In this document: positions 7,107 through 15,464 of the stretch, one piece after another
How the letters are laid out: every line of letters begins with the position of its first letter
Position numbering within the stretch: position 1 is the first letter of the stretch
Assembly (NCBI RefSeq): GCF_003966265.1
Contig: NZ_RXNV01000006.1
Span: 209,212 to 273,211, forward strand
Length of the DNA stretch: 64,000 bases
From: Shewanella atlantica
Lineage (GTDB): Bacteria; Pseudomonadota; Gammaproteobacteria; Enterobacterales; Shewanellaceae
Direction: 5' to 3'
Position numbers and translations under genes: made by a program
Notes under the pieces: generated by a model
Told to the model about the DNA's origin: nothing
Seen by the model: only the letters and a program-made list of their open reading frames with translations
Databases searched by the model: none

Positions 7107-8699
7107 TTAATCGCTGCGCTTCCTTATCGAGAGCACGGCGACTACGGCGATGAGCAATAAACATGAGATAATGAAGAACACATCATTATAGGCACTGATA
7201 TAGGCCTGCTGCGTCATTGTCTGCCCCAAAAGCGCATTGGCCTGCGCCGCAGCGGTAACAGGGTCGGACCCCGCCTGAGTGAAAACATTAGCCGTCTGCA
7301 TCAGATAATCATTGGCTATAGGGCTCACGGCCGGCAAGGTCTCTTTAATATGAGCCAGATGTTCTCTGGAGAGGTTATCGGTCAAGGTGGACACCAAGGC
7401 GATACCAAATGCCCCCCCTAAATTACGCATCACATTGAGTACCGTTGAGGCCGAAGCATTCTCATGGGGCTTGATATGCATGGTCGCGATAATACCTATA
7501 GGCACAAGGATGAACGGCTGACCCAATGCCCGGACAATTTGTGATGCAATCATCTGCTCGCCGGCATAGTCGGCAGTCATATGGCTGTTCATGTAATAGC
7601 TCAGCGAAAACATCAAGAAGCCAAACGCAGCCAGATAACGGCCATCGAAGCGCTCTACCAATTTAGGCACTAGGGGCAACACCAATAGCTGGGGAAACCC
7701 CATCCACATAATCACCTCACCAATTTCCAGCGGGCTATAATCATGGATCTGTGACAAGTAGAGAGGGATCATATAGATAGCACCGAACAGCGCCATCCCT
7801 AATAAAAAATAGGCCACGGTCGAGATAGCGAAATCTCTCTGCCCCAGCAACCTTAGATTGACGAGAGGCTCACTCTTTTTGAGCTGAATATAGATAAACA
7901 AGGCTATGTTTATCACGGCAATAATCGATAGATATTGAATCAGTTCAGAGCCAAACCAATCTTTACGGTTGCCCTCTTCCAGCACCACCTCTAAACAGCC
8001 CATTCCTATGGCCATGGTGACGATACCGGACAGGTCCACATTCTTTAGCTTTTCCCAGATAACAGGTTTTCGTTCCAAACCATAGGCCAGCATAGCCATG
8101 ACGATTAGCCCTGGTGGAACATTGATGTAAAACAGGTAATGCCAACTAAACTGCTCGGTTAACCAGCCTCCTAACGTGGGTCCAATCGATGGAGCAAAAG
8201 TGGCCGTAATGCCAAACAACGCCATCCCCACGGCACGCTTTTCATCGGGAAGAAATTCGAGTATTAAACGAAATGCCAAGGGAATAAGTGCGCCACCGAA
8301 GAACCCCTGCATCGCGCGAAACGCGATCATCGACTCCAGGTTCCATGAGATTGAACATAACAATGAAGCGAAGATGAAGGCCGACGTCGTCCATAGCAAG
8401 TAACGGCGCACCGACAAGCCCTGACTTAACCACCCGGACAGAGGAATAGCTATCATCTCTGCGACCAGATAAGCCGTCGCTATCCATGAGCCCTCTTCCA
8501 GAGTCGCACCTAAGCTCCCCTGTATCTCTTTCATCGATGCATTGGTGATCTGAATATCCAAGATCGCCATAAATGCACCAATCAGGCCTCCAATTACCGC
8601 TATCCAAGCCCGGCGACTACCACGTTCATAACCCTGTGGTCTTGCCTCAGTAGAGAGACTAACATCGCGATTCACTTCCGCATTAGCGATAGCACTCAC
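7107..8699 (-). CDS. DHA2-family multidrug efflux permease, EmrB-like
   Basis: The 530-residue protein has about 14 hydrophobic segments and DHA2 signatures: WIAVIGGLIGAFMAILDIQITNASM in the first helix, WIATAYLVAEMIAIPLSGWL, and motif C in GITATFAPSIGPTLGGWLTEQFSW. It would export toxic amphiphiles by proton antiport. The frame starts with GTG three bases after the stop of the upstream adaptor gene, which indicates translational coupling. Together with that adaptor and an outer-membrane TolC protein encoded elsewhere, it would form an EmrAB-TolC-type pump. Confidence 0.94.
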   Translation of the reverse strand: MSAIANAEVNRDVSLSTEARPQGYERGSRRAWIAVIGGLIGAFMAILDIQITNASMKEIQGSLGATLEEGSWIATAYLVAEMIAIPLSGWLSQGLSVRRYLLWTTSAFIFASLLCSISWNLESMIAFRAMQGFFGGALIPLAFRLILEFLPDEKRAVGMALFGITATFAPSIGPTLGGWLTEQFSWHYLFYINVPPGLIVMAMLAYGLERKPVIWEKLKNVDLSGIVTMAIGMGCLEVVLEEGNRKDWFGSELIQYLSIIAVINIALFIYIQLKKSEPLVNLRLLGQRDFAISTVAYFLLGMALFGAIYMIPLYLSQIHDYSPLEIGEVIMWMGFPQLLVLPLVPKLVERFDGRYLAAFGFLMFSLSYYMNSHMTADYAGEQMIASQIVRALGQPFILVPIGIIATMHIKPHENASASTVLNVMRNLGGAFGIALVSTLTDNLSREHLAHIKETLPAVSPIANDYLMQTANVFTQAGSDPVTAAAQANALLGQTMTQQAYISAYNDVFFIISCLLLIAVVAVLSIRKRSD

Positions 8700-8702
8700 C
8701 TG

Positions 8703-9761
8703 TTAATGACCTGTGTTGGCAGCAAGTGCGTTATCTAATGGCAAGGTCGTGGTATCGACCTTCACGATGGCACTCAAGCCAGGAACGAGCCTCTCTCTCT
8801 CCTCACCGAGTTCCAGACGGATCCTCACCGGAATACGCTGAACGATCTTGGTAAAATTCCCCGTCGCATTTTCGGCGGGTAACAGACTAAATTTGGCACC
8901 GGATGCCGGTGAAAGGCTATCGATAACACCTGTAAAGGTTTTGTCGGGAAACGCATCGAGATTAACCTGAACCGACTGGCCGGGCTGCATATGCTGGATC
9001 TGGGTCTCTTTGAAGTTGGCCGTGATCCAAACAGCCCCATCCGGTACCAAACTGTAAAGTGCCTGCCCGGGTTGAACGTATTGCCCCTTCATGGCTCCGC
9101 GCTTACCTATCACGCCAGAAAACGGCGCCCTGACTTGTGTATCTGCTAACTGAATTCTGGCAAGCTCTAACCCTGCCCCCGCCTTCACGACATTCGCATC
9201 GGCCTGTAATAGTTGCGCATTAAATACTGCAAGCTCCCGTTGCTTTGCAACCAGGGCCGCATTAGCCTCATCAAGATGTGCTACAGACGACTCGAAACTC
9301 GCCTGCATCTGATCTACGTCATCTTGAGAGCTGTAATTTTTCACCTTTAACTTCTTCGAACGGCTCAGCTGTTGCTCCGCCCGCAACCGATCCGACCCGG
9401 CCGCAGCAACCCCAGCCTGAGCCTGAGAGATCAGCGCATGTTGCAGCTCGACTTTAGCGGAGAGTGTTTGCAATTCAGCCTGTGAACTATCGAGTTCAGC
9501 CTGACTCTGGGCTAACTTAGCCTCATATTGGTTATCTTCTAACTGAGCCAATAACTGACCGGCTTTGACATGCTGGTTATCTGTGATGTCTGTCATCACG
9601 ACATAGCCGGGCACCTTGACGCTGATATGGGAGATATCTGCTTCCACATAGGCATTATCGGTCGACTCGAAGAAACGAACCTGCGTCCACCAGTAATAAG
9701 CGCCACCAGCAAAGGCTGCAAATATCAGTGGCACCACAATGAATAATTTACTCTTGGACAT
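8703..9761 (-). CDS. HlyD/EmrA-family membrane fusion protein
   Basis: The 352-residue periplasmic adaptor has one N-terminal membrane anchor (about residues 5-25), the biotinyl-lipoyl half motif FESTDNAYVEADISHISVKVPGYV, a long coiled coil (about residues 75-195, rich in Ala/Gln/Glu), and the matching half RAPFSGVIGKRGAMKGQYVQPGQALYSLVP. A C-terminal barrel follows. It links the EmrB-like permease to an outer-membrane channel. It is the first gene of the efflux operon and is divergent from a LysR regulator across 97 bases, so that regulator probably controls it. Confidence 0.94.
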   Translation of the reverse strand: MSKSKLFIVVPLIFAAFAGGAYYWWTQVRFFESTDNAYVEADISHISVKVPGYVVMTDITDNQHVKAGQLLAQLEDNQYEAKLAQSQAELDSSQAELQTLSAKVELQHALISQAQAGVAAAGSDRLRAEQQLSRSKKLKVKNYSSQDDVDQMQASFESSVAHLDEANAALVAKQRELAVFNAQLLQADANVVKAGAGLELARIQLADTQVRAPFSGVIGKRGAMKGQYVQPGQALYSLVPDGAVWITANFKETQIQHMQPGQSVQVNLDAFPDKTFTGVIDSLSPASGAKFSLLPAENATGNFTKIVQRIPVRIRLELGEERERLVPGLSAIVKVDTTTLPLDNALAANTGH

Positions 9762-9858
9762 ACATGACTCCTTGATTAGAGCCCTATAGTCTACTACTGT
9801 CTCCTTTAGTTTATTAGATAGTTTAAAATCAACCTACTGTTTCACAGGTGTAACAATC

Positions 9859-10788
9859 ATGGATCTTAATCGTGTTCAGATGTTTGCTCAGGTCGTCGAA
9901 CAGGGCAGTTTTACCGGAGCAGCAAAAGCCTTAGGATTAACTAAAGCAACGGTTAGCCGAAAAATTGCCGAGTTAGAGGCCGATGCCGGTGTGCAACTCC
10001 TGTTTCGTACCACAAGGTCGCTAAAACTCACCGAAGCGGGTTCGGCCTATTACAATCGTGTTCATCAAATTCTTATCGATCTAAAAAATGCCGAGGATCA
10101 ACTCAGTGCCAGTCAGCAGTTGATCAAGGGAAAACTGAAAATTGTCTGCCCTATCGAAATGGGTCAGCTTTTTTTTGGCAGGATCTTCGCGAGATTTTTA
10201 AAACAATATCCGGATATCTCCATCGAAGCAGAGCTGAGTAACCGCAAGGTAGATGTCATCGAAGAGGGAATAGATGTCCTGTTTCAAATCACCAGCAGCT
10301 CCGATACCCGCCTGCAGACATACTCACTGCTCAATACCAGCAAGACCTTAATGGCGAGCCCCGAGTATCTGGCACAATACGGCACACCGCAGACCCCACA
10401 AGACCTCAACAAACATAGGGCGGTCAAGCTAGAGTCGGCACACATTGACGGCAGCTGGACCCTCTTTGATGGGAAGGAGTGGGTCACTGTCGACCCCGAA
10501 GCTCAACTCGCCGTGAATAATGTCACCCTCGCCAGAGAGGCTGCGATAGAGGGCTTAGGGATCACCTCGGTGCCAACCTTGATAGCCCAGCAAGCCATTG
10601 ATGAAAGCCTGCTCATTCCGCTTCTGGAAGATTTCCCCATGGCACAGACAAAGATCACCATGAGCCTACCCCAGCGCGCTTACCTGCCCAGAAAGTATCG
10701 TGTCTTTATCGAGTTTATCTATCGGACGATGAGCGAAAATCCCGATAATCATCTGCTGGAAATCCCTGACTTTGTCTCGTTAGAGTGA
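9859..10788 (+). CDS. LysR-family transcriptional regulator
   Basis: The 309-residue protein has an N-terminal winged helix-turn-helix (residues ~3-60; SFTGAAKALGLTKATVSRKI) and a periplasmic-binding-like effector domain from about residue 90. This resembles the LysR subgroup that includes DsdC/CrgA-like regulators of neighbouring transporters. It is divergent from the EmrAB-like operon, the usual arrangement for a LysR regulator and its target. The inducer is unknown. No clear T-N11-A box could be fixed in the 97-base gap. Confidence 0.93.
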   Translation: MDLNRVQMFAQVVEQGSFTGAAKALGLTKATVSRKIAELEADAGVQLLFRTTRSLKLTEAGSAYYNRVHQILIDLKNAEDQLSASQQLIKGKLKIVCPIEMGQLFFGRIFARFLKQYPDISIEAELSNRKVDVIEEGIDVLFQITSSSDTRLQTYSLLNTSKTLMASPEYLAQYGTPQTPQDLNKHRAVKLESAHIDGSWTLFDGKEWVTVDPEAQLAVNNVTLAREAAIEGLGITSVPTLIAQQAIDESLLIPLLEDFPMAQTKITMSLPQRAYLPRKYRVFIEFIYRTMSENPDNHLLEIPDFVSLE

Positions 10789-10902
10789 GTTTTTCGGGCT
10801 TAAAATCAAAGATTCTTAAATTAAAAAGCTCATCCCTGCAAAAATAATGATAAAGCTGCTAACATTGCAGGCAATTTTTTAAGCTTAATGAGATAGAGCA
10901 AG

Positions 10903-11631
10903 ATGGGAAGAGCATACCAGAACAAGAAAGAATCCATGGCTAAAACGGCTGGTCAGAAAACCAGAATATATTCTCGCTATGGTAAAGAGATATACGTTTG
11001 CGCTAAAAATGGTGGTTTCGATCCTGACGGCAACCTCCCGCTACGCCAGTTGATCGCCAAGGCTAAGAAAGATCAGGTACCGGCTCACGTTATCGAACGT
11101 GCTATCGAAAAAGCCAAGGGTGGCGGTGGTGAAGATTATGAAACAGCACGTTACGAAGGCTTTGGTCCTGGTGGCTGCATGGTCATTGTCGATTGCCTAA
11201 CCGACAACGTCAAACGCACCTTTACAGAAGTACGTCAGGCATTCGTAAAGAATGATGCCAAACTGGGTGGCCCGGGCACCGCCGGTCATATGTTCGATCA
11301 TCAAGCCATTTTCGTTTTCAAAGGTGAAGATGAAGAAGAAGTGCTTGAGATGTTGATGATGGCCGATGTTGACGTGACAGATGTCGAAGTCGAAGATGGC
11401 ATGATCAGTGTTTATGCGCCTAATACCGAGTTTTACAAGACTAAGACAGCATTGAACGAAGCTATGCCTGAAGTCGAATTCGTGGTTGAAGAGATCACCT
11501 TCGTTCCACAAACTATGACTGACATTAACGATCCTGAAGTGATCGAGCAGTTAGAGAAATTCCTGGCGGCCCTGGAAAATTGTGATGATGTGCAAAACGT
11601 CTACCACAACGCTGAGTTTGCACAAGAGTAA
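10903..11631 (+). CDS. YebC/PmpR-family protein, YeeN-like
   Basis: The 242-residue protein matches the YebC/TACO1 family: MGR start, IYSRYGKEIYVCAKNGG, VPAHVIERAIEKAKGGGGEDY, YEGFGPGGCMVIVD and the acidic C-terminal domain with VQNVYHN. It is closer to E. coli YeeN than to YebC in its N-terminus. The family has been described as DNA-binding regulators; bacterial YebC members also ease translation of polyproline stretches. A Lys/Thr-rich N-terminus and strongly acidic C-terminus are usual. It stands alone and ends at a clear terminator. Confidence 0.94.
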   Translation: MGRAYQNKKESMAKTAGQKTRIYSRYGKEIYVCAKNGGFDPDGNLPLRQLIAKAKKDQVPAHVIERAIEKAKGGGGEDYETARYEGFGPGGCMVIVDCLTDNVKRTFTEVRQAFVKNDAKLGGPGTAGHMFDHQAIFVFKGEDEEEVLEMLMMADVDVTDVEVEDGMISVYAPNTEFYKTKTALNEAMPEVEFVVEEITFVPQTMTDINDPEVIEQLEKFLAALENCDDVQNVYHNAEFAQE

Positions 11632-11650
11632 ACTCGATAACTAAATCAAT

Positions 11651-11693
11651 AAAGCTCAGCCGCAATATGAAGCATTGCAGCTGAGCTTTTTTA
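11651..11693 (+). terminator. Terminator of the yeeN-like gene
   Basis: aaagctcagc and gctgagcttt form a ten-base stem extended by gcaat/attgc with small bulges, and a T run follows. Confidence 0.9.
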
Positions 11694-12015
11694 TTGCATA
11701 AATTTCCCCACCATTTAATATTTCCACAATCAGCAGTAACAAAATAATGACCAGCAATCTCAAGCTGAAAGCCTGATACACAGTGAGATTAGGCTTTAAT
11801 CAAGTTAAAGATTTTTTACCGCAAGCCCTTCACTTGTTGAGTTCAATAACATTCAACGATAAAGACACGCATTAGGTGGACTTTTACCTCAGCGTTCCTA
11901 TCATTATATGAGAGGGATTTATCATGCTAATGGATGAGAGTACCGATTTGCAGACATCAAAAATAACAACAACTGCTCTGCAGCTTTTAATGTTCTAAAA
12001 CTCAATAGGTAACCT
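11694..12015. other. Intergenic region before the DUF4382 lipoprotein gene
   Basis: These 322 AT-rich bases should contain the promoter of the lipoprotein gene. I see no good -35/-10 pair, operator or repeat. Confidence 0.5.
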
Positions 12016-13059
12016 ATGAAACATACTAAGACAATACTCGCTGTAACCCTGACGAGTTTGCTTACAGCATGTGGGGGCAGCGATGATAACTCGACCCCGC
12101 CTCTCCCTGAATCCGGTGTCTTTAATCTGGGTGTGTCGGATAACCCCGCCGATGCAAAAATAGTTAACATCGCATTTAAGCAAGTCGTCCTGAAGAATGA
12201 TGAAGGCTCTATCTCATTTGATGCCATAGAGGGGGGTGGACTCAAGCATATCGATCTGCTTACGGTACAAGGAGCCGAGGTCGCAACACTCATCAGTGGT
12301 GAATCGGTTCCGGTAGGTGAGTACCAGATGTGTATCTATATGCAGAAGAATGAAACTGCAGATGAAAACAGTTCTTATGTTCAGACCGCCGATGGCACCG
12401 CCGGACTTACCACCAACAGCAACGGCTCCTGTGGCGGCGTTGGCGCCGAAGATGAGGACACGGGTCGGCTGTTCTTAAATAAAACCTTTACCATCGAAGA
12501 GGGAAGCAATACCTTCGTTGCCGAGTTCAATCTGGCCAAAGGCCTGCAGGCCCCTCACGGTAATAAAGATTACTGGACATTGAAACCCACATCTGTGCAG
12601 TTGGTCAATGCCGCTGAGATAGGCGGGATTTCCGGGCAGATAAGCTCTGCTACTTTCTCTGACTGTCAGTCAGCAGCTGTCGATTTAGGCCTGCCAGATG
12701 AATATAGTCCGGCGGTTTACCTCTACCCGATAAATACAGCATTGATTAACATGGCCGACTTCAGAGCAGAAAATGAGCCTTACCTGCAGACCGAGGTCGC
12801 TCCCCTTGCTTCTGCGAGAGTTAATCCCATTCTGGACGCTGACGAGAATGAGATAGGTCAGGGATATGAGTTTGGCTTCCTCGATGCAGGCATGTATAGC
12901 TTAGGCTATACCTGTGTCGCTCAACAAGATGACTCAGATGAGAATGACATAGATAAGATCCCCCCCTTCTTTTTCAATGCCGATGAGCAGCTGGTTGAAG
13001 TAACACTAGGAGAAACCATCACGCGTCACTTCCCTGAAACATTTGACCCGGAGGCTTAA
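12016..13059 (+). CDS. DUF4382-domain lipoprotein
   Basis: The 347-residue protein has a lipoprotein signal (LLTAC, lipid Cys at about residue 19) followed by GGSDDNSTPP, a flexible linker. Residues ~35-200 are a DUF4382 domain: GVFNLGVSDNPADAKIVNIAF, then a region ending around LKPTSVQLVN. The rest is a beta-rich C-terminal domain with several Cys (FSDCQSAAVDLG, YTCVAQQ), which suggests disulfides and exposure outside the cytoplasm. The function of DUF4382 is unknown; it is common in lipoproteins of marine bacteria. The gene stands alone and ends at a strong terminator. Confidence 0.88.
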   Translation: MKHTKTILAVTLTSLLTACGGSDDNSTPPLPESGVFNLGVSDNPADAKIVNIAFKQVVLKNDEGSISFDAIEGGGLKHIDLLTVQGAEVATLISGESVPVGEYQMCIYMQKNETADENSSYVQTADGTAGLTTNSNGSCGGVGAEDEDTGRLFLNKTFTIEEGSNTFVAEFNLAKGLQAPHGNKDYWTLKPTSVQLVNAAEIGGISGQISSATFSDCQSAAVDLGLPDEYSPAVYLYPINTALINMADFRAENEPYLQTEVAPLASARVNPILDADENEIGQGYEFGFLDAGMYSLGYTCVAQQDDSDENDIDKIPPFFFNADEQLVEVTLGETITRHFPETFDPEA

Positions 13060-13091
13060 TAAAAGGTTTAAGCCGGGATTAAGCTAAACAC

Positions 13092-13125
13092 AAATAAGGC
13101 ACTCGATTGAGTGCCTTATCTATTT
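13092..13125. terminator. Terminator between DUF4382 gene and S9 peptidase gene
   Basis: aaggcactc and gagtgcctt form a nine-base stem with a short loop, flanked by A- and T-rich stretches. It lies between two convergent genes and can act for both. Confidence 0.88.
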
Positions 13126-13144
13126 ATTGGGATGAATATCAGGC

Positions 13145-15124
13145 CTACTTGGTCGCCACCCGTTCTCCCGGATTTTTCAGCCCAGTGCCTTTAAGGTAGG
13201 TATCTAAAAACTTCACATAGGCTTCCGATGCAGTAATACGGTTATTTTTCTTACTAAAACCATGCCCCTCGTCATCGAATACCACATATTCCACCGGCAC
13301 CCCATTTTGCTTAACCTTTTCCACCAACTCATCACTCTCGATTTTAAGTACACGAGGATCATTAGCCCCCTGGATCACCATCAAGGGCTTAGTGATATTT
13401 TGGGCGTGAAACAGGGGAGAAATGGCCCTGTGACGCTCAGCATCTGTCGCCGGATCGCCCATTTCATCGTAAAGTGCTTTCTTAAATGACTCCCACCAAG
13501 GTGGAATCGACTCGAGCGTACGCACCCAGTTGGTGACACCGAAGATATCGATACCCACCTTAAATTCCTCCGGCTCGAAGGCTAAGGCAGCGGCTGTCAT
13601 GTAGCCACCATAACTCCCGCCCATGATGCCAATCTTATCTGCATCGACCCAACCTAATCCTTGGAGATACTTTTTCCCGTAGACGATATCTTGCAGATCG
13701 TTCTCACCATGATTTTTATCATCAAGATGGAAGAAGGTTTTACCGTAACCTGAACTGCCACGATTATTGACCGCAAATACCGCGTAGCCATGATTCACCA
13801 GGTGTTGGCGCATCGCGCTGTATCCGGTGCGGCTCTGACCACCGGGTCCACCATGAACAAATACAACGGCTGGGCGCTTATTCTCTACGCTCGCTCCCTT
13901 AGGCTTAAACAGTAAACCCGGCACTTCTAATCCATCGAAGCTGTTGAAGCGTACCACTTCACTCGCGACTAAGTCTTGAGGGCTAATCTTAGGGTTCAGT
14001 GCTTGAGTAAGCAGCCTTGCCGAGCCGCTGTCCATCTTCCAGACGAAGAGGTTAGAGGGTGAGGTATCTGAATTGATATAGAATGACAGAGTCTTTTCAT
14101 CTTTAGAGAAATTGACACTGCGCAGGTCGCCAGCCGGCAATTTAGGTAGGCTCACCTGCTCGCCCGATTCGGTATCTAAGATGCTGATCCGGGTGCTGGC
14201 ATCGGCATTGACGCCACTGACACGATATCTTCCCGATTCAGAGAAGTAGACAAAGCTAACATTCCAATCATCTTTCACCGCTAAAGCATGATCGTCACTG
14301 GCGATATTGTATTGCCAAACCTGTGAAAACTCCCCCTTGGCATCGGTGCTGTAATACAGGGACTTACTGTCGGAAGAGAAGGTCATAGGACTGTAATTAG
14401 CCGGGTCTTGATGCTCACTGATCAGCGTTGGCTTTTGGGTTCGTGTTCTGAAATCCAACAGGTATGTATCGCTATCCCTGTTGGTATGTGTTTTCGCTAA
14501 TGACAGGAAATGCCCATCCGGTGACACTTCCGATATATCGAAACCCTGCTCATTTTTAAAGACTAAAGTGCGCATATATGTTTTTGCATCATAACGGTAG
14601 AGATCCATAAACTTAGGATCCCGCTCGTTAGTGGTCGCATAAAAGAACTCGCCATCATTGGTAAAATTGACGAAGTTAGCACGGGTATTTTCACTGTTTG
14701 TCAGGTCCGTGATAGTTCCATCTATCTCACGGACAAACAGGTGATAGAGCTCATTTCCGCCCTCATCCTGAGTCAGCAATACGCGATCATCATTAGGAAA
14801 CCAGGATATCGGATAGGTGGTGTCTTTAAAGTTGGTCAGAGCCACTTTATCACCGGAGGCAACATCCATCTTATAAAGATTAAAGATCCCGGTTTCATCG
14901 GATCCCATCAAGATGGAACGCCCATCTGCCGAAAAGGAGGAACCAAAATAGGTTGTGGTTTCGAAGAAGGTCTTAGCATCATATTTCTGTACTGATGTCT
15001 GCACTGCCGATGGCTCATTAGCCACAAGTTCATTCGAGTTTTTAGCTGTATTTGAACAAGCTGTTAGACCTAAACCTAAGGTTACGGCTAGCGCTAGCGC
15101 ACTAAGGTGAAGAGACGTTTTCAT
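13145..15124 (-). CDS. S9-family (prolyl oligopeptidase type) peptidase, lipoprotein
   Basis: The 659-residue protein has a lipoprotein signal (LTAC, Cys at about residue 23), an N-terminal seven-blade beta-propeller with repeated SPDG/SxDxxxL blades (about 50-390), and a C-terminal alpha/beta hydrolase. The catalytic Ser lies in GIMGGSYGGYMTAAAL, the Asp in QGANDPRV and the His in FDDEGHGF, so the triad is complete. It should degrade peptides in the cell envelope. The ATG at 15122-15124 follows AGAGGG; an in-frame start 13 codons upstream lacks a ribosome site and would spoil the signal peptide. Confidence 0.95.
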   Translation of the reverse strand: MKTSLHLSALALAVTLGLGLTACSNTAKNSNELVANEPSAVQTSVQKYDAKTFFETTTYFGSSFSADGRSILMGSDETGIFNLYKMDVASGDKVALTNFKDTTYPISWFPNDDRVLLTQDEGGNELYHLFVREIDGTITDLTNSENTRANFVNFTNDGEFFYATTNERDPKFMDLYRYDAKTYMRTLVFKNEQGFDISEVSPDGHFLSLAKTHTNRDSDTYLLDFRTRTQKPTLISEHQDPANYSPMTFSSDSKSLYYSTDAKGEFSQVWQYNIASDDHALAVKDDWNVSFVYFSESGRYRVSGVNADASTRISILDTESGEQVSLPKLPAGDLRSVNFSKDEKTLSFYINSDTSPSNLFVWKMDSGSARLLTQALNPKISPQDLVASEVVRFNSFDGLEVPGLLFKPKGASVENKRPAVVFVHGGPGGQSRTGYSAMRQHLVNHGYAVFAVNNRGSSGYGKTFFHLDDKNHGENDLQDIVYGKKYLQGLGWVDADKIGIMGGSYGGYMTAAALAFEPEEFKVGIDIFGVTNWVRTLESIPPWWESFKKALYDEMGDPATDAERHRAISPLFHAQNITKPLMVIQGANDPRVLKIESDELVEKVKQNGVPVEYVVFDDEGHGFSKKNNRITASEAYVKFLDTYLKGTGLKNPGERVATK

Positions 15125-15262
15125 ATTTCCCTCTTTAATTATCCCAAATATTTGGTTAGTCAAAAATCCATATACTTCACATCATAAATAACCCTGACAA
15201 TCCTCAATCAGGACTAAACAAGTTGGATATAACCTAGAGGAAAATGAACATAAAGGCGAACA

Positions 15263-15279
15263 ATACCAATTTCACTGAA
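15263..15279. repeat. Dispersed ATACCAATTTCA element, copy 1
   Basis: ATACCAATTTCACTGAA lies upstream of the S9 peptidase gene and differs at one base from a copy at 29143-29159. The gap it sits in (15125-15464) holds otherwise only the cytochrome gene's terminator. Confidence 0.7.
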
Positions 15280-15314
15280 TTTATGACCATTCAAAATGTG
15301 TAAACTTCAGGCAA

Positions 15315-15338
15315 CAAAAAGGGCCCCGAGGGGCCCTT
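15315..15338 (-). terminator. Terminator of the cytochrome gene
   Basis: aagggcccc and ggggccctt form a very strong GC stem. On the minus strand it is followed by TTTTTG, so it ends the transcript of the multiheme cytochrome about 125 bases after its stop codon. Confidence 0.85.
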
Positions 15339-15464
15339 GGCTAACTGAACACTCATCTGGTCTGTCACATCGATATCTAGTGTCTTAAAACAGCGGCCTG
15401 CAGGGGAACCGTGTATAAATGCAATATCTAACGAAGGCCATCCTCAAATGAAAGTCCATTTAAC

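Noticed and set aside
11922..12293. A 123-residue minus-strand frame over the DUF4382 gene start
   Set aside because: The opposite frame has a lipobox and domain match; this one is its shadow.
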